The position numbers and the translations under genes are program-made. A stretch of 64,000 nt of DNA from Hyphococcus flavus (GTDB lineage: Bacteria > Pseudomonadota > Alphaproteobacteria > Caulobacterales > Parvularculaceae): positions 201,501 to 265,500 of the forward strand of contig NZ_CP118166.1 in assembly GCF_028748065.1 (NCBI RefSeq), written 5' to 3'. Below are positions 8,165 to 19,329 of this stretch, one piece after another. The notes under the pieces were generated by a model. It ran no database searches. It was given only the letters and a program-made list of their open reading frames with translations, and was not told the DNA's origin. Within the stretch, counting starts at the first letter, position 1. Every line of letters begins with the position of its first letter.

Positions 8165-9624
8165 CCGGCGGCGGGCAAGAGCACCGCTGCCGCTAGTCCG
8201 AGAAACACAAAGAAGCCGACGATATCCGTTACTGTCGTTACAAAGACAGCAGATGAAACCGCCGGATCGGCGCCCGCGCGTTGAAGCCCGATTGGGATAA
8301 GAATACCGGCTAGCCCCGCAGCCAACAGGTTGATGATCATGGCGACGCCGACGACTAGGGCGAGATTAATCGCAGCCGCCTCGGTCCCCCATCCGCTCGC
8401 AAAAAACCAAACGCCCGCAAGGGCGCCCATAATGACTGCGAAGATAAGGCCGTTTAAAAAGCCTACGAGCGCTTCGCGGAAAACGATGCGCGCAGCGTTC
8501 GTTGCTGTAAGGTCTTTTGTCGCCAGAGAACGAACGACAACGGTCAGTGTTTGCGTACCGGCATTGCCACCCATTGAGGCGACAATCGGCATAAGCACGG
8601 CAAGTGCAACAATCTGACCGATGGCGGCGTCAAACATTGCGATCACAAGCGATGCAAGGATTGCCGTACCTAAATTTACTGCAAGCCATGAAAATCGCGA
8701 ACGCACGGTTTCAAACACTGTGTCGGATAGACCCGTGTCCGCCTCAACGCCGGCCAACGCAAGCATGTCCTCTTGCGTTTCCTCGCGGACCGTTTCCACG
8801 ACGTCGTCCACCGTCACCATGCCGATCAGGCGGTCGGCGTCATCGACGACTGGCGCGGAAATGAGGTTGTACTGTTCGAAGAGATACGCGACCTCTTCCT
8901 GGTCCATGGTCGCAGGCACGGTGCGCATATCGCGGCTGGACATTATATCCTGAATAACCGTTTCGCGTTTTGACTTTAACAGCGTTGAAAGCGGCACCGA
9001 CCCCATTGGCTTGAATGCCGGATCGACGACAAACACCTCATAGAACTTGTCGGGCAGATCTTCGGTTCCACGTAACCGGTCTATGATCTGACCGACGGTC
9101 CAGAATGCAGGCGACGCGAAAAACTCACGCTGCATGAGGCGGCCGGCGCTATCCTCTTCAAAGTCGAGAGCCGCGCGTAGAGCGAGCCGGTCTTCAATCG
9201 GCGCAAGCGCAAGAATTTCCGCCTGTTTTTCTTCATCCAGATCTTCGAGTACGAACGCGGCGTCGTCCGTATCAAGCTCCATGACCGCTTCTGCGACCTT
9301 GGCCGGCTCCATGGCCTCGATGACGTCTTCGCGCAGATCTTCATCCAGTTCTGCGAGAACTTCGGACGGAATCGCGCCGCCAAGCATGGCGATCAGCGCA
9401 TCACGCTCTTCTTCACGCAGAAGGCCGATTAAGTCAGCAACGTCCGCCGGGTGTATTTCACGGGTCAGGCCATGATATGCCTCTACGTCTTCGGCATCGA
9501 TGGCGTCCTCGACAGACCGGACGAACTCTGGCGACAGCGTCTGGTCGTCCGCAAACTGACCATCTTCTTCCGGCGGCAGGTCACCGTGCCGCGGTTCTTC
9601 CTCAGGGGGCGCAATTTCAGACAT
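8161..9624 (-). CDS. mgtE: Magnesium transporter MgtE
   Basis: 487 residues from the ATG at 9624, preceded by AGGGGGG. The ORF could extend to 9702 but the extra residues look non-coding. Order: acidic N-terminus, MgtE_N helical domain (LHPADVADLIGLL-type, VLAELDEDLREDVIEAM), two CBS domains (IQDIMSSRDMRTVPATMDQEEVAYLFEQY, LIGMVTVDDVVE) and five membrane helices forming the channel (PIVASMGGNAGTQTLTVVVRSL is the signature). MgtE is a Mg2+-gated Mg2+ channel of the inner membrane. No riboswitch is visible in the short leader. Confidence 0.93.
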   Translation of the reverse strand: MSEIAPPEEEPRHGDLPPEEDGQFADDQTLSPEFVRSVEDAIDAEDVEAYHGLTREIHPADVADLIGLLREEERDALIAMLGGAIPSEVLAELDEDLREDVIEAMEPAKVAEAVMELDTDDAAFVLEDLDEEKQAEILALAPIEDRLALRAALDFEEDSAGRLMQREFFASPAFWTVGQIIDRLRGTEDLPDKFYEVFVVDPAFKPMGSVPLSTLLKSKRETVIQDIMSSRDMRTVPATMDQEEVAYLFEQYNLISAPVVDDADRLIGMVTVDDVVETVREETQEDMLALAGVEADTGLSDTVFETVRSRFSWLAVNLGTAILASLVIAMFDAAIGQIVALAVLMPIVASMGGNAGTQTLTVVVRSLATKDLTATNAARIVFREALVGFLNGLIFAVIMGALAGVWFFASGWGTEAAAINLALVVGVAMIINLLAAGLAGILIPIGLQRAGADPAVSSAVFVTTVTDIVGFFVFLGLAAAVLLPAAG

Positions 9625-9741
9625 AAACCCCCCTTGGCTGGCGGATAAACCGTTGGAAAGGCTGAATAGTCTGTTGCTAGGCCAGCCCTTTTTGGAACGC
9701 AAGAGGGTTGGAAGATGAAACTGTCAGCATCAATGACAGCG

Positions 9742-9987
9742 TTAATCTCTAAAATTGAAAACGCCGCTCAGGATGATCGCGACGGTGATAAGCCAGAGAA
9801 CACCCGACACTTTAGTCGCCAGCCACATCTTCTTTTTGATGTGCGGTTCGGTCGGCGCGCCGGGATCCGCGCCCTTTACGCCATCATCCTGGGCTTCCCA
9901 GCGCCCGGTGATGTCTCGCGGAAGGACCGCCAGAAACGCGACCCACCACCAGATGATATAAATGACGATTGCGCCGGCAATGTTCAT
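9742..9987 (-). CDS. DUF1467 small membrane protein
   Basis: 81 residues, two membrane helices (about 5-22 and 57-77) around a polar loop. It begins MNIAGAIVIYIIWWWVAFLAVLP, typical of DUF1467, an alphaproteobacterial family usually found after rnj. Function unknown. Its ATG overlaps the rnj stop by 4 bp (ATGA), so it is the last gene of the nuoN-birA-coaX-rnj unit. Confidence 0.9.
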   Translation of the reverse strand: MNIAGAIVIYIIWWWVAFLAVLPRDITGRWEAQDDGVKGADPGAPTEPHIKKKMWLATKVSGVLWLITVAIILSGVFNFRD

Positions 9988-11648
9988 GATCCGAGCCTCA
10001 ATATGTGCGTGACGATCAGCGGCCTCTTACCCCAGACTTCATCAAAATAGACACGCGCCGCCCTTTTGACGGCCAATGCAACGGCTTCGTCGTCCTTACG
10101 CTTCGTTCGCGGCAGATCGTTAACCGCCTCATCGATCTCATCAGCGAGTTCCGCTGCCGCATCGGGCGCGTCATCCGCCCAGACAATGCCGGCCCCGTCA
10201 GCGGCAACCACATCAGCAAGCTCTCCTTTTTTATCAAACGCCAGAGACACGAAAAGCGCGCCTGCATAGGAAAGCTTGCGCCGCTCGCGCATGGCGGCGG
10301 CGCCGTCAGGCAACAACACGTCTCCATCTAGATACATACGGCCCGCGGGAACCTCATCAATGCGTTCAGGACCGTTTGGCGCGATGCGGATAAGATCGCC
10401 ATTACGGGGTGCGAAAGATTTTTCAGCGCCTAGCTCCAGCGCAAATTCCGCATGTTCTTCGAGATGCCGCGCCTCTCCATGAACGGGGATGGCTATTTCC
10501 GGCCGCGCCCATTCGTACATTGAGCGTAATTCTTCGCGACAAGGATGACCGGAGACGTGCACAAACTCATCTTTCTCGGTGATGATTTTGACGCCAAGTT
10601 CAACGAGATCGTTCTGCAGATTGTAAATCTCTCGATCGTTTCCGGGTATGATCTTCGACGAAAAGATCACCGTATCCCCTTCGGACAAGGTAAGATCGCG
10701 ATGATCGTTTCTGGCGATGCGTGACAGCGCCGCACGCGGTTCGCCCTGCGAGCCTGTGCACAAGTAAAGCACATGTTCGCGCGGCAGGTGCCCTGCATCC
10801 TTCGGCTCAACAAAGGACAACCCTTCAGGCAGCAACCCTGTCTCGCGAGCGGCATCGACAATGCGCAGCATGGAACGCCCGAGAAGACATACGCTGCGAT
10901 CTGCCGCCGCAGCCGCTTCGCAGATGGAAACAACACGGGAGACATTCGAAGCGAAGGTCGTGACGGCCACCCTGCCCAGCTGCTCTGCGATCAATTTGGT
11001 GAGTGATTTTTTCACCGCCGATTCCGAACCGGACTCGCCCGATGACAAGACATTGGTGGAATCGCAGACCATGGCGAGAAGTCCGTCATCGCCCAGTTTT
11101 TTGATTGTCCCGCTGTCAGTTACAGGGCCCAATGCGGGCGAAGCGTCAATTTTCCAGTCGCCAGTATGCAATACGGTTCCAAGGTCAGTTCGCAAAATGA
11201 CGCCGCTTGGTTCCGGGATTGAATGCGTGAGCGTGACATATTCAATATCAAACGGCCCCAGCTTGAACCGCGCGTTCATATCTATAACATTCAGTTCGTA
11301 ATTGGTTTCTTCATATTCTTCGAGCTTGCGCGCCACCAATGCCGCCGTAAAAGGCGTTGCGTAAATCGGACAGCCAAGCTTCGGGGCAAGCAACGCGACA
11401 GCGCCGATATGGTCCTCATGACCGTGCGTCAGCAACAACCCATGCAGCGCCTCTTTTTCTTCGAGAATATAGGTCGGATCCGGACAAATCAGATCAACTC
11501 CGGGTGTTGACAGGTCGCCAAACATGACGCCGCAATCGATCATCACCCATTGCCTGTTCGCCGGCGTGCCGAACCCATAAAGGTTCATGTTCATGCCGAT
11601 CTCGCCCGAACCGCCAAGCGGCAGGAAGACAAGTTCCTTACGCGACAT
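9984..11648 (-). CDS. rnj: Ribonuclease J
   Basis: 554 residues, the usual length for alphaproteobacterial RNase J. This cytoplasmic 5'-3' exo- and endoribonuclease functions in rRNA maturation and mRNA decay. The metallo-beta-lactamase motif HGHEDHIGA is at about residues 76-84, further ligands lie in HTGDWKID, and the beta-CASP region contains CTGSQGEPRAALSRIA and HVSGHPCREEL. The start overlaps the coaX stop as TAATG, and the stop overlaps DUF1467. Confidence 0.95.
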   Translation of the reverse strand: MSRKELVFLPLGGSGEIGMNMNLYGFGTPANRQWVMIDCGVMFGDLSTPGVDLICPDPTYILEEKEALHGLLLTHGHEDHIGAVALLAPKLGCPIYATPFTAALVARKLEEYEETNYELNVIDMNARFKLGPFDIEYVTLTHSIPEPSGVILRTDLGTVLHTGDWKIDASPALGPVTDSGTIKKLGDDGLLAMVCDSTNVLSSGESGSESAVKKSLTKLIAEQLGRVAVTTFASNVSRVVSICEAAAAADRSVCLLGRSMLRIVDAARETGLLPEGLSFVEPKDAGHLPREHVLYLCTGSQGEPRAALSRIARNDHRDLTLSEGDTVIFSSKIIPGNDREIYNLQNDLVELGVKIITEKDEFVHVSGHPCREELRSMYEWARPEIAIPVHGEARHLEEHAEFALELGAEKSFAPRNGDLIRIAPNGPERIDEVPAGRMYLDGDVLLPDGAAAMRERRKLSYAGALFVSLAFDKKGELADVVAADGAGIVWADDAPDAAAELADEIDEAVNDLPRTKRKDDEAVALAVKRAARVYFDEVWGKRPLIVTHILRLGS

Positions 11649-12418
11649 TATTTGGCCTTCAGCCGTTTTGAGATTTCAAGCAGTCCACGAATGGTCAGAT
11701 CATGGTCGAAGATGTCAATCGCCTCAGTCTGCCCTTCGAACAAAGACGCAATGCCGCCGGTTGCGACGACTTTGATCGGTTTCGCGTATTCCTTTTTTAT
11801 CCGCTCGATCAGTCCGTCGATCAAGCTGACATAACCCCAGAAAACGCCAGTCTGCATGGCGCCGACAGTATCCGTTCCAATGACCTTATCCGGTCTCTCT
11901 ATGGCGATGCGCGGCAGACGCGCCGCCGCCTCATGCAACGCCTGCATTGAAAGATTGATGCCCGGCGCGATCACGCCGCCCTCGAAAGCGCCATCCGAGC
12001 CGACAATGTCGAAGTTTGTCGCCGTGCCTGAGTCGACAACGACCAAAGGGCCGCCATGGGCGGTAAACGCGCCCACAGCATTGACCAATCTGTCGGCGCC
12101 AGCTTCGGACGGTTTGTTAATCCGAACCTCAACGCCTGGAATATTGTGATGACCAATAACGAACGGCTCGCAGTTGAAATAACGACGGGATAAATTGCGC
12201 AAGTGGAATAAGGACTGCGGCACCACGGTCGAGATGATGCATTCAGAAATATCCGTCAGCTTTTGTCCGTGAAACTCCATCAACTGCGAAAGCCAGACCG
12301 CATATTCGTCAGCCGTGCGCGTTGTGGAAGTCGAAGCGCGCCATTGCGCGACCGGTTCGTCGCCTTCAAAAAGCGCGATCACGGAGTTGGTATTGCCGAC
12401 ATCGATGGCGAGTAACAT
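11648..12418 (-). CDS. coaX: Type III pantothenate kinase
   Basis: 256 residues from the ATG at 12418; the ORF is open further upstream but the family starts at [17 protein letters not shown]. CoaX phosphorylates pantothenate, the first step of coenzyme A synthesis, and needs a monovalent cation. Visible are the ASKHA phosphate-1 loop (DVGNTNS), the catalytic region ([11 protein letters not shown]) and [11 protein letters not shown]. Translationally coupled to rnj (TAATG) and directly follows birA. Confidence 0.95.
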   Translation of the reverse strand: MLLAIDVGNTNSVIALFEGDEPVAQWRASTSTTRTADEYAVWLSQLMEFHGQKLTDISECIISTVVPQSLFHLRNLSRRYFNCEPFVIGHHNIPGVEVRINKPSEAGADRLVNAVGAFTAHGGPLVVVDSGTATNFDIVGSDGAFEGGVIAPGINLSMQALHEAAARLPRIAIERPDKVIGTDTVGAMQTGVFWGYVSLIDGLIERIKKEYAKPIKVVATGGIASLFEGQTEAIDIFDHDLTIRGLLEISKRLKAK

Positions 12419-12428
12419 TGGCCTTGCC

Positions 12429-13169
12429 TTAACTTTTCTTTCCGGGCGCTGTGAAAAACACCTCGCCCGCTGCAATTGTCCGCTTTCCTTCGGCCAAGCG
12501 CAACTCCAGGGCGCCGGTTTCATCGAGCCCGGCAAAGACGCCTTTCAGCTCCTCGTTTGGCAGGCGAACGGTGATTTCCTCGAAAACGCCCGCTGCACTG
12601 CTCAGCCATTGCTGGCGGATTGGTTCAAAGCCTTGCTCCCGCCACTCTTTGTAAATGCGCCAGAAATGCGTATCGAGGATTTCAGCAAAGGCAGCCGGTT
12701 CCGGCAATTCGTCGCTATGATCCATCAGCCGTGTGGTCGGATACGGCATGCCCTCAGGCGCCGTCACCATGTTGACGCCTATGCCGATGGCGAGATGTGC
12801 GCCTAAGTTTTCAAGCAGAATTCCAGCGCATTTCGCTCCATCAATCAGCACATCATTTGGCCATTTGAGTTTGATTTTTTCTGCAGAAGTGAATTCTTCA
12901 AGCGTTTCAGCAAGCGCCAGAGCGACAATAAACGAAACCTGTCCCAGATTTTCAGCGGGACCAGCAGGTTCGAAAAACAGGCTTCCCGCGAAATCACCCG
13001 TTCGCTGTTCCCACGCGCGCCCGCGCCGCCCATAGCCACCGGTCTGGGTTAGCGCAACGATCCAGCGCGGACCGTTCTCTCCCGCTTCAACTTGGCGCTT
13101 TGCTTCAAGGCTTGTGGAATCAAGCGTGTCGAAAAGCTGAAAGTCTGTTCCGGAGGTTAGTCGCGGCAC
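12429..13169 (-). CDS. birA: Biotin--[acetyl-CoA-carboxylase] ligase
   Basis: 246 residues with a GTG start immediately after the nuoN stop. Ligase-only form without the N-terminal DNA-binding domain of E. coli BirA, so no repressor function is expected. The biotinyl-AMP loop is [12 protein letters not shown], and the catalytic segment is [19 protein letters not shown]. It attaches biotin to acetyl-CoA carboxylase and similar enzymes. The order nuoN-birA-coaX-rnj is standard in Alphaproteobacteria. Confidence 0.95.
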   Translation of the reverse strand: MPRLTSGTDFQLFDTLDSTSLEAKRQVEAGENGPRWIVALTQTGGYGRRGRAWEQRTGDFAGSLFFEPAGPAENLGQVSFIVALALAETLEEFTSAEKIKLKWPNDVLIDGAKCAGILLENLGAHLAIGIGVNMVTAPEGMPYPTTRLMDHSDELPEPAAFAEILDTHFWRIYKEWREQGFEPIRQQWLSSAAGVFEEITVRLPNEELKGVFAGLDETGALELRLAEGKRTIAAGEVFFTAPGKKS

Positions 13170-14621
13170 TTAAAAGAGCGACGCCGCCGCAAGCCCGGCG
13201 ATGTCAATCAGCGGGCCAATGAACACCGTCAGCACCGGGAACATCAACAGCGCCGAGCCCCAGGCCGCAACAGTCAGCGTTGGGCCGGCATCACGTTCAA
13301 ACGCCGGGGCCGGTTCGTCGAACCACATGAACCAGACAATGCGCAGATAGTAGAAAGCGGATATGGCGCTGGCGATGACGCCTACGACGGCGAGCCAGAT
13401 GAGGCCAGCGTCAACAGCAGCGAGAAAGACGAACCACTTTCCGAAGAACCCTGCCGCTGGCGGCACGCCTGCAAGCGAGAACAACAACACGGTCATAATC
13501 AGCGCCATTGGAGCATTGGTGCGCGAAAGCCCGGAGAGGTCTGATATATTTTCCGTCATGCCGCCGCGACGGCGCATCATCAAGATCACTGCGAAGGTGC
13601 CGATGGTCATGACAATATAGATAGCCATGTAGATCAGGACGGACGAGACCCCTTGCGTCGTACCGGCAGCAAGCCCGACCAGCGCGTAGCCCATATGGCC
13701 AATTGATGAGTACGCCATCAGGCGCTTGATGTTGGTCTGTGCAATCGCTGAAAAGGCGCCGACCGCCATGGAAGCGACGGCAATGAGCGCGATGACCGGC
13801 TGCCAGTCGGTTAGAACGCCTGGGAAGGAAACAGTCAGCGCACGCGCAAACAACGCCATGCCCGCAAGCTTTGGCGCGGCGGCGAAGAACGCAGTCACCG
13901 GCGTCGGCGCGCCCTCATAAACGTCAGGCGTCCACATGTGGAACGGCGCGGCGGAAACCTTGAACGCGAGGCCGGAGATCATGAAGATGAGACCGATGAC
14001 GAGGCCGGTATTCTGATCCGTTGAGGCTGCAACACTGGCAATACCTTCAAAAGTTGTCGTGCCGGTGAAACCGTAAACAAGTGAAGCGCCGTACAGCAAA
14101 AGGCATGACGACAAGGCGCCAAGCACAAAATACTTTAACCCCGCCTCCGTCGAGCGGCGGCTATCGCGATTGAATGAGGCGAGAATGTAAAGCGCTAGGC
14201 TTTGCGTTTCGATCCCCATGTAAAGCGATATCAGGTCAGTCGCCGACACCATAAGCGACATGCCGAGAACCGCGAGCACAATAAGCACGGGATATTCGAA
14301 CCGGCCGAGTTTTTCGCCGGCGAGATAACGGTCAGACATCAAAATGGCGAACGCCGCCGCGCCATAAATCAGGACCTTGGCGAACTTCGCGAAAGCATCG
14401 ATCTGAAACGCGCCGTTGAATAGCGACACATTCTGTTGCGCGCCGGGAGAAAAAATCACCAGCACGCCTGCGAAAACAAGAAGCGCGACGGACGCCAGCG
14501 AAACCTGTCCGGCGGCTTTGTCACCTCGAAAAACACCGTAGATCAACAGAGCCATGGCGCCGATCGCCAGGGCAAGTTCCGGGTAGGTAAAAGTCAGGGT
14601 TTGAGCGAGGCTGAGTTCCAT
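13170..14621 (-). CDS. nuoN: NADH-quinone oxidoreductase subunit N
   Basis: 483 residues, about 14 membrane helices. One of the three antiporter-like proton-pumping subunits of the complex I membrane arm. FKVSAAPFHMWTPDVYEGAPTPVTAFF is the family signature with the key Lys and Pro residues on a broken helix, and MAYSSIGHMGYALVG follows. Starts at TAATG overlapping the nuoM stop. Confidence 0.97.
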   Translation of the reverse strand: MELSLAQTLTFTYPELALAIGAMALLIYGVFRGDKAAGQVSLASVALLVFAGVLVIFSPGAQQNVSLFNGAFQIDAFAKFAKVLIYGAAAFAILMSDRYLAGEKLGRFEYPVLIVLAVLGMSLMVSATDLISLYMGIETQSLALYILASFNRDSRRSTEAGLKYFVLGALSSCLLLYGASLVYGFTGTTTFEGIASVAASTDQNTGLVIGLIFMISGLAFKVSAAPFHMWTPDVYEGAPTPVTAFFAAAPKLAGMALFARALTVSFPGVLTDWQPVIALIAVASMAVGAFSAIAQTNIKRLMAYSSIGHMGYALVGLAAGTTQGVSSVLIYMAIYIVMTIGTFAVILMMRRRGGMTENISDLSGLSRTNAPMALIMTVLLFSLAGVPPAAGFFGKWFVFLAAVDAGLIWLAVVGVIASAISAFYYLRIVWFMWFDEPAPAFERDAGPTLTVAAWGSALLMFPVLTVFIGPLIDIAGLAAASLF

Positions 14622-16201
14622 TACATCACCCCGCCTGCGGCAAGTGCCGCATTGTAATTGTTGATCAACAAATCCACTGCCGGTGAAAACACGGTGAGCG
14701 CAGGCCCCGGGTTGAAGCCAAGATAAAGCGCGAACGCCATAAGCACGCCCAGAGACAATAATTCGCGCCGGTCCACATCAGGGATAGACATCAGCGCTTC
14801 CTTGGTGAGATCCCCGTACACAACCTGACGATAAAGCCGTAGCGCATAGGCAGCGGAAAGGATCACGCCAAATGCAGCAAAGAATGCAATCCACGAATTC
14901 ACTTTAAACGCGCCCGTCATGGCGAGAATCTCGCCAACAAAACCGCTGGTGCCCGGAAGGCCAACATTCCCCAGCGTAAAGAACAGGAACAAAAACGCGT
15001 AGATCGGCATCCGGTGCACGAGCCCGCCATAAGCGGCAATCTCTCGCGTATGCATGCGGTCATAAACAACGCCGACACATAAAAAGAGCGCGCCGGAGAT
15101 AAAGCCGTGCGAGAGCATCTGGAAAAGCCCCCCCTCAATCCCCTGCTTCGTGCCAGTGAAAATGCCCATGGTGACGAAGCCCATGTGAGCGACGGAGGAA
15201 TAAGCGATCAGCTTTTTCATGTCCTCTTGCGCCAATGCTACAAGTGACGTGTAGATGATGGCGATAATAGAAAGCGCATAGACGAGCGGCGCGAAATCGG
15301 CGCTCGCAATCGGGAACATGGGCAGAGAGAAACGTAAAAATCCGTAACCGCCCATTTTCAACAGGATCGCCGCCAGCACGACCGAGCCGGCCGTCGGCGC
15401 CTGAACGTGCGCGTCGGGCAGCCAGGTGTGCACCGGCCACATAGGCATCTTCACGGCAAACGAGGCAAAGAACGCAAGCCACAGCCATTTCTGGGCGCCC
15501 GCCGGGAATGCGGTTTGCTGCAAGGTCGGAATATCCGTGGTGCCGGCCTGCGCATACATCCACGCCATGGCGATCAGGAGCAGGAGCGAACCAAGCAGCG
15601 TATACAGAAAGAACTTGATCGCGGCATAAACACGGCTCGGCATTGAAACGCCGGCGAATTCTTTTGTGCCTTTTGATCCCCAAACGCCGATGATCAGGAA
15701 CATCGGGATAAGGCTGCCCTCAAAGAAGAAGTAGAACAGGAACAGATCGAGCGCGCAGAAAACCCCGATCATCAGCGTTTCAAGAACGAGAAACGCGATC
15801 ATGTAATCGGCGACACGCGACTTGATGGAGTGCCAGGACGCCAGCACGCAGATCGGCATAAAGAACGTGGTCAGCAGGACGAACAGGATCGAAATCCCGT
15901 CAACGCCCATCTTGTAACCGATGCCGCCGCCGATCCAGTCGAATTCCTCGACTAGCTGATAGCCGGCAATAGAAGGATCATAGAGCGCGTAAACGCCAAG
16001 CGAAACGAGAAACGTGCCGACGGCGGCGAGCATCGCCACCCACCGCGCAACATTATCAACCTGAGACTGTTCGTCTGAACTGACGGAACCATCTTCGTTG
16101 GCCTTCATCATCCATCGGCGCAGCATAATGAACGCGGCGCCAACCAGCGGCAGGAAGGTGACAAGGCTTAGCCAGTGCTGATCAGCAAAACTCTCGGTCA
16201 T
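14621..16201 (-). CDS. nuoM: NADH-quinone oxidoreductase subunit M
   Basis: 526 residues, about 14 helices. Antiporter-like proton-pumping subunit. Signature segments are [24 protein letters not shown] and [13 protein letters not shown], plus [17 protein letters not shown] with its conserved Glu. The ATG overlaps the nuoL stop by 4 bp (ATGA). Confidence 0.97.
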   Translation of the reverse strand: MTESFADQHWLSLVTFLPLVGAAFIMLRRWMMKANEDGSVSSDEQSQVDNVARWVAMLAAVGTFLVSLGVYALYDPSIAGYQLVEEFDWIGGGIGYKMGVDGISILFVLLTTFFMPICVLASWHSIKSRVADYMIAFLVLETLMIGVFCALDLFLFYFFFEGSLIPMFLIIGVWGSKGTKEFAGVSMPSRVYAAIKFFLYTLLGSLLLLIAMAWMYAQAGTTDIPTLQQTAFPAGAQKWLWLAFFASFAVKMPMWPVHTWLPDAHVQAPTAGSVVLAAILLKMGGYGFLRFSLPMFPIASADFAPLVYALSIIAIIYTSLVALAQEDMKKLIAYSSVAHMGFVTMGIFTGTKQGIEGGLFQMLSHGFISGALFLCVGVVYDRMHTREIAAYGGLVHRMPIYAFLFLFFTLGNVGLPGTSGFVGEILAMTGAFKVNSWIAFFAAFGVILSAAYALRLYRQVVYGDLTKEALMSIPDVDRRELLSLGVLMAFALYLGFNPGPALTVFSPAVDLLINNYNAALAAGGVM

Positions 16202-18363
16202 TGGCCGCCCCCGGCGCGAATAAGAATGAACGTCACGAGGATGGCGATGCCGACCAGCATGGCGAAGGCGTAGTGATAAAGATAACCGCTCTGCATTTTC
16301 ACGATCCGGCGCGCGCCCGCGGCGACAGCAGCGGAGATGCCGTCAGGACCGACGCCGTCAATCGTCTTGCCGTCGCCGTCCTTCCACAGGAACCGGCCGA
16401 TAGCGAGCGCGGGCTTGACCAGAATGAAATCGTAGATTTCGTCGAAATACCACTTGTTCTTCAGAAACGCGTAGATCATGCCACCCGGACGCAAAAGGCC
16501 CGGTTTCAGCGGATCGCCGCGCAGATAATGCCAGGCTGCCGAAAGCGTGCCAATCAGCATGGCAAGGAACGGCGACCACAAGACCCAAGCAGGGATATCG
16601 TGATGGCCGCCGCCGCCCGCTGCATCATGAGAATCTTCCGCCGCGTGATCGCCGGCAGGCGCGGCGGCATGTTCGCTCGCCGGTGCATGATCAGTTTCAT
16701 CCGCATGCGTATCAGCCGCGCCGTGACCGTAGTCTGCACTTGCGTGCTCGCCCGCTTCAACATGATGTTCTTCCGCTGAGTAAAGCGCGCCGTTCCAGAA
16801 CTGATCGGAATCCTTGCCGGTAAAATTCGGATAAAACGCCATGCCCGCGAACAGTGCGCCAACGGCCAGCGGCACGAGCGGCATCATCATTGTATCCGGC
16901 ACCGCATGGGGATGCTTGCGGATATGCTCAGGCGCACGGCTCGGCCCCCAGAAGGTGAGGAAGATCAGCCGCCATGAATAGAACGCTGTCATCACCGCTG
17001 CGAGCAGGCCGAGGGTGAAGGCGAAATAGCCAAACGCCTTGCCGGCCTCGCCGCCGAAATAAGCCGCCTCGATGATCATGTCTTTGGAGACAAATCCGGC
17101 CGTACCGAATGGGGCGCCAAAGAGATAAAAGCCCGGAATACCGACACCGGTAATCGCAATGGTGCCGATGACCATCAGAATATGGGTGAAGGGCATTAGC
17201 GATTTGACGCCGCCCATCTTTTTAATGTCCTGCTCGTGATGCATGCCGATGATGACCGCGCCGGAGCCAAGAAACAAAAGCGCCTTGAAGAACGCGTGCG
17301 TAAATAGATGGAACATCGCCGCGTCATAAGCGCCAACGCCCGCCGCGAAGAACATGTAACCAAGCTGCGAACAGGTTGAGTAGGCAACGATCTTTTTAAT
17401 GTCGTCCTGTAGAAGACCGACGGTCGCCGCAAAGAACGCCGTCACTGCGCCCACGAGCGTCACCAGCGCGGCGGCGCTCGGCGCGTATTCGAAAAAGACC
17501 GAACAGCGGCAGACGAGAAAGACGCCGGCGGTTACCATGGTCGCGGCGTGGATCAATGCGGAGACCGGCGTTGGGCCCTCCATGGCGTCCGGGAGCCAGG
17601 TGTGCAGGAGGAACTGCGCTGACTTACCCATCGCGCCGATGAATAAAAGCACGGAAATAACCGTCAGCGCATGCCAGTCATTGTCAAGGAAGTTGATGGT
17701 CAGTTCGCGGATCGGCGCGCCGGCCCCAGCATTCCACGGCGTTACGACTGCATTTGCAGCAACGGCGGAAAAAACCTCATCAAACTGGATCGAACCGAAG
17801 ACATAATAAACCGCCATGATTCCGAGGGCGAAACCAAAATCCCCCACCCGGTTCACAACGAACGCTTTAATCGCCGCGTCGTTCGCAGACTTCTTTTTGA
17901 ACCAGAAGCCGATGAGCAGGTACGACGCGAGACCAACCCCTTCCCAGCCGAAGAAGAGCTGCAGGAAGTTGTCCGCCGTCACCAGCGTTAACATCGCGAA
18001 GGTAAAGAGCGAGAGATAGGCGAAGAACCGCGACTGCTCGCCATAGTCCTTCATGTAGCCCATGGAATACATGTGCACGAGGAAGGAAACAGAATTCACG
18101 ACGATCAGCATCACCGACGAAAGCGTATCGAGCCGCACCGCCCATTTCGCTTCAAATCCGCCCGATGCGATCCAGGTGAACAATTCAACAGTGCGGGCGT
18201 TGCCGCCGAGCGCGACATCGAAAAACAGAACCCATGAAATAATGGCGGCAACCAACAACAGACCCGTGGTGACGAATTCCGCCGCGCGATAGCCAGCAAG
18301 GCGGCCCACCGGCATCGCCAGCATGGCGCCGAACAAGGGCAGTAAAACGACTAACCTGTCCAT
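16198..18363 (-). CDS. nuoL: NADH-quinone oxidoreductase subunit L with a His-rich loop
   Basis: 721 residues, longer than a typical ~620-650. Distal proton-pumping subunit with the long lateral helix. [26 protein letters not shown] is the family signature. The extra length is a low-complexity His/Ala/Asp/Glu-rich stretch (about residues 525-590, encoded near 16600-16790) between two membrane segments, which could bind metals or only lengthen a loop. A 15-bp gap separates it from nuoK. Confidence 0.96.
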   Translation of the reverse strand: MDRLVVLLPLFGAMLAMPVGRLAGYRAAEFVTTGLLLVAAIISWVLFFDVALGGNARTVELFTWIASGGFEAKWAVRLDTLSSVMLIVVNSVSFLVHMYSMGYMKDYGEQSRFFAYLSLFTFAMLTLVTADNFLQLFFGWEGVGLASYLLIGFWFKKKSANDAAIKAFVVNRVGDFGFALGIMAVYYVFGSIQFDEVFSAVAANAVVTPWNAGAGAPIRELTINFLDNDWHALTVISVLLFIGAMGKSAQFLLHTWLPDAMEGPTPVSALIHAATMVTAGVFLVCRCSVFFEYAPSAAALVTLVGAVTAFFAATVGLLQDDIKKIVAYSTCSQLGYMFFAAGVGAYDAAMFHLFTHAFFKALLFLGSGAVIIGMHHEQDIKKMGGVKSLMPFTHILMVIGTIAITGVGIPGFYLFGAPFGTAGFVSKDMIIEAAYFGGEAGKAFGYFAFTLGLLAAVMTAFYSWRLIFLTFWGPSRAPEHIRKHPHAVPDTMMMPLVPLAVGALFAGMAFYPNFTGKDSDQFWNGALYSAEEHHVEAGEHASADYGHGAADTHADETDHAPASEHAAAPAGDHAAEDSHDAAGGGGHHDIPAWVLWSPFLAMLIGTLSAAWHYLRGDPLKPGLLRPGGMIYAFLKNKWYFDEIYDFILVKPALAIGRFLWKDGDGKTIDGVGPDGISAAVAAGARRIVKMQSGYLYHYAFAMLVGIAILVTFILIRAGGGQ

Positions 18364-18378
18364 CAGCGTGCCGGCCCT

Positions 18379-18690
18379 CTAGTTCTTCATGACGTTGGCT
18401 TCATCGACAGCGATATCGCCGCGATTGCGGAAAAAGGCGACAAGAATGGCGAGGCCTACGGCGGCTTCAGCCGCTGCAACGGTCAAAACCATAAACGCGA
18501 AAACCTGGCCCGTTAGGTCGCCCAGAAACTGCGAAAACGCCACCAGGTTGATGTTGACTGAAAGCAACATCAACTCAATCGACATCAGAATGACGATGAC
18601 GTTTTTGCGGTTCAGAAAGATTCCCGCCATGCCGATAGCGAACAGGATCGCCGCAACAGAAAGATAATGTCCAAGGCCAATATCCAGCAT
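18379..18690 (-). CDS. nuoK: NADH-quinone oxidoreductase subunit K
   Basis: 103 residues, three membrane helices. Both conserved membrane Glu residues of the proton path are visible ([12 protein letters not shown] and [13 protein letters not shown]). The ATG follows the nuoJ stop directly. Confidence 0.97.
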   Translation of the reverse strand: MLDIGLGHYLSVAAILFAIGMAGIFLNRKNVIVILMSIELMLLSVNINLVAFSQFLGDLTGQVFAFMVLTVAAAEAAVGLAILVAFFRNRGDIAVDEANVMKN

Positions 18691-19329
18691 TTATGAAAGC
18701 CCCTGCCCTGGCTTGATGTCGACAAGCTCGTAGCCTTCTTCACGCTTGCGGCCCACCTGTTTGCCTGGGTCCTGCTTCTTGATGCCGTCGCGCGTACGGA
18801 AGGTCAGAATGATCGCGCCGATCATGGCGACGAGCAGAACCATGCCCGCAATCTGAAAATAGTGAACGTAGTCGGTGTAAAGGATCAGCCCCAGAGACTC
18901 GATGTTATTCGGGCCATTCGGGTTTGTAATGGTCTCGGCTGCCGTCGGCGACGGGTGCGCGCGGGCCATTTCCGCATCAGAGGGAAACGCCCAGACCGCC
19001 ACGACCATTATCAATTCAAAGACAACAATAGCGGCGAGCGCGCCGCCAATCGGCAGATACTGCAAAAACCCCTGTTTCATCTCGACGAAATCGACGTCAA
19101 GCATCATCACGACGAACAGGAACAGCACCGCAACGGCGCCGACATAAACAACCACAAGCACCATGGCGAGATATTCCGCGCCCATGAGCACGAAAAGACC
19201 GGCTGCGGAAATGAACGCTGAAATCAGAAAAAGAACCGAATGGACCGGATTCTTGGACGCAACCACCATCAGACCGGAGGCCACCGCGGCGAAAGCAAAC
19301 AGGTAAAATGCAAAAGCGGCTAAAGTCAT
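18691..19329 (-). CDS. nuoJ: NADH-quinone oxidoreductase subunit J
   Basis: 212 residues, five membrane helices, including the pi-bulge helix region YVGAVAVLFLFVVMMLDV. The C-terminal tail is polar. nuoJ begins the uninterrupted J-K-L-M-N block. Two plus-strand genes separate it from nuoI, so it must have its own promoter in 19330-19748 or be read through from nuoI on the opposite strand. Confidence 0.96.
   Translation of the reverse strand: MTLAAFAFYLFAFAAVASGLMVVASKNPVHSVLFLISAFISAAGLFVLMGAEYLAMVLVVVYVGAVAVLFLFVVMMLDVDFVEMKQGFLQYLPIGGALAAIVVFELIMVVAVWAFPSDAEMARAHPSPTAAETITNPNGPNNIESLGLILYTDYVHYFQIAGMVLLVAMIGAIILTFRTRDGIKKQDPGKQVGRKREEGYELVDIKPGQGLS

Noticed and set aside
9625-9741. Mg2+ riboswitch before mgtE
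   Set aside because: The space is short and no M-box-like fold is visible.
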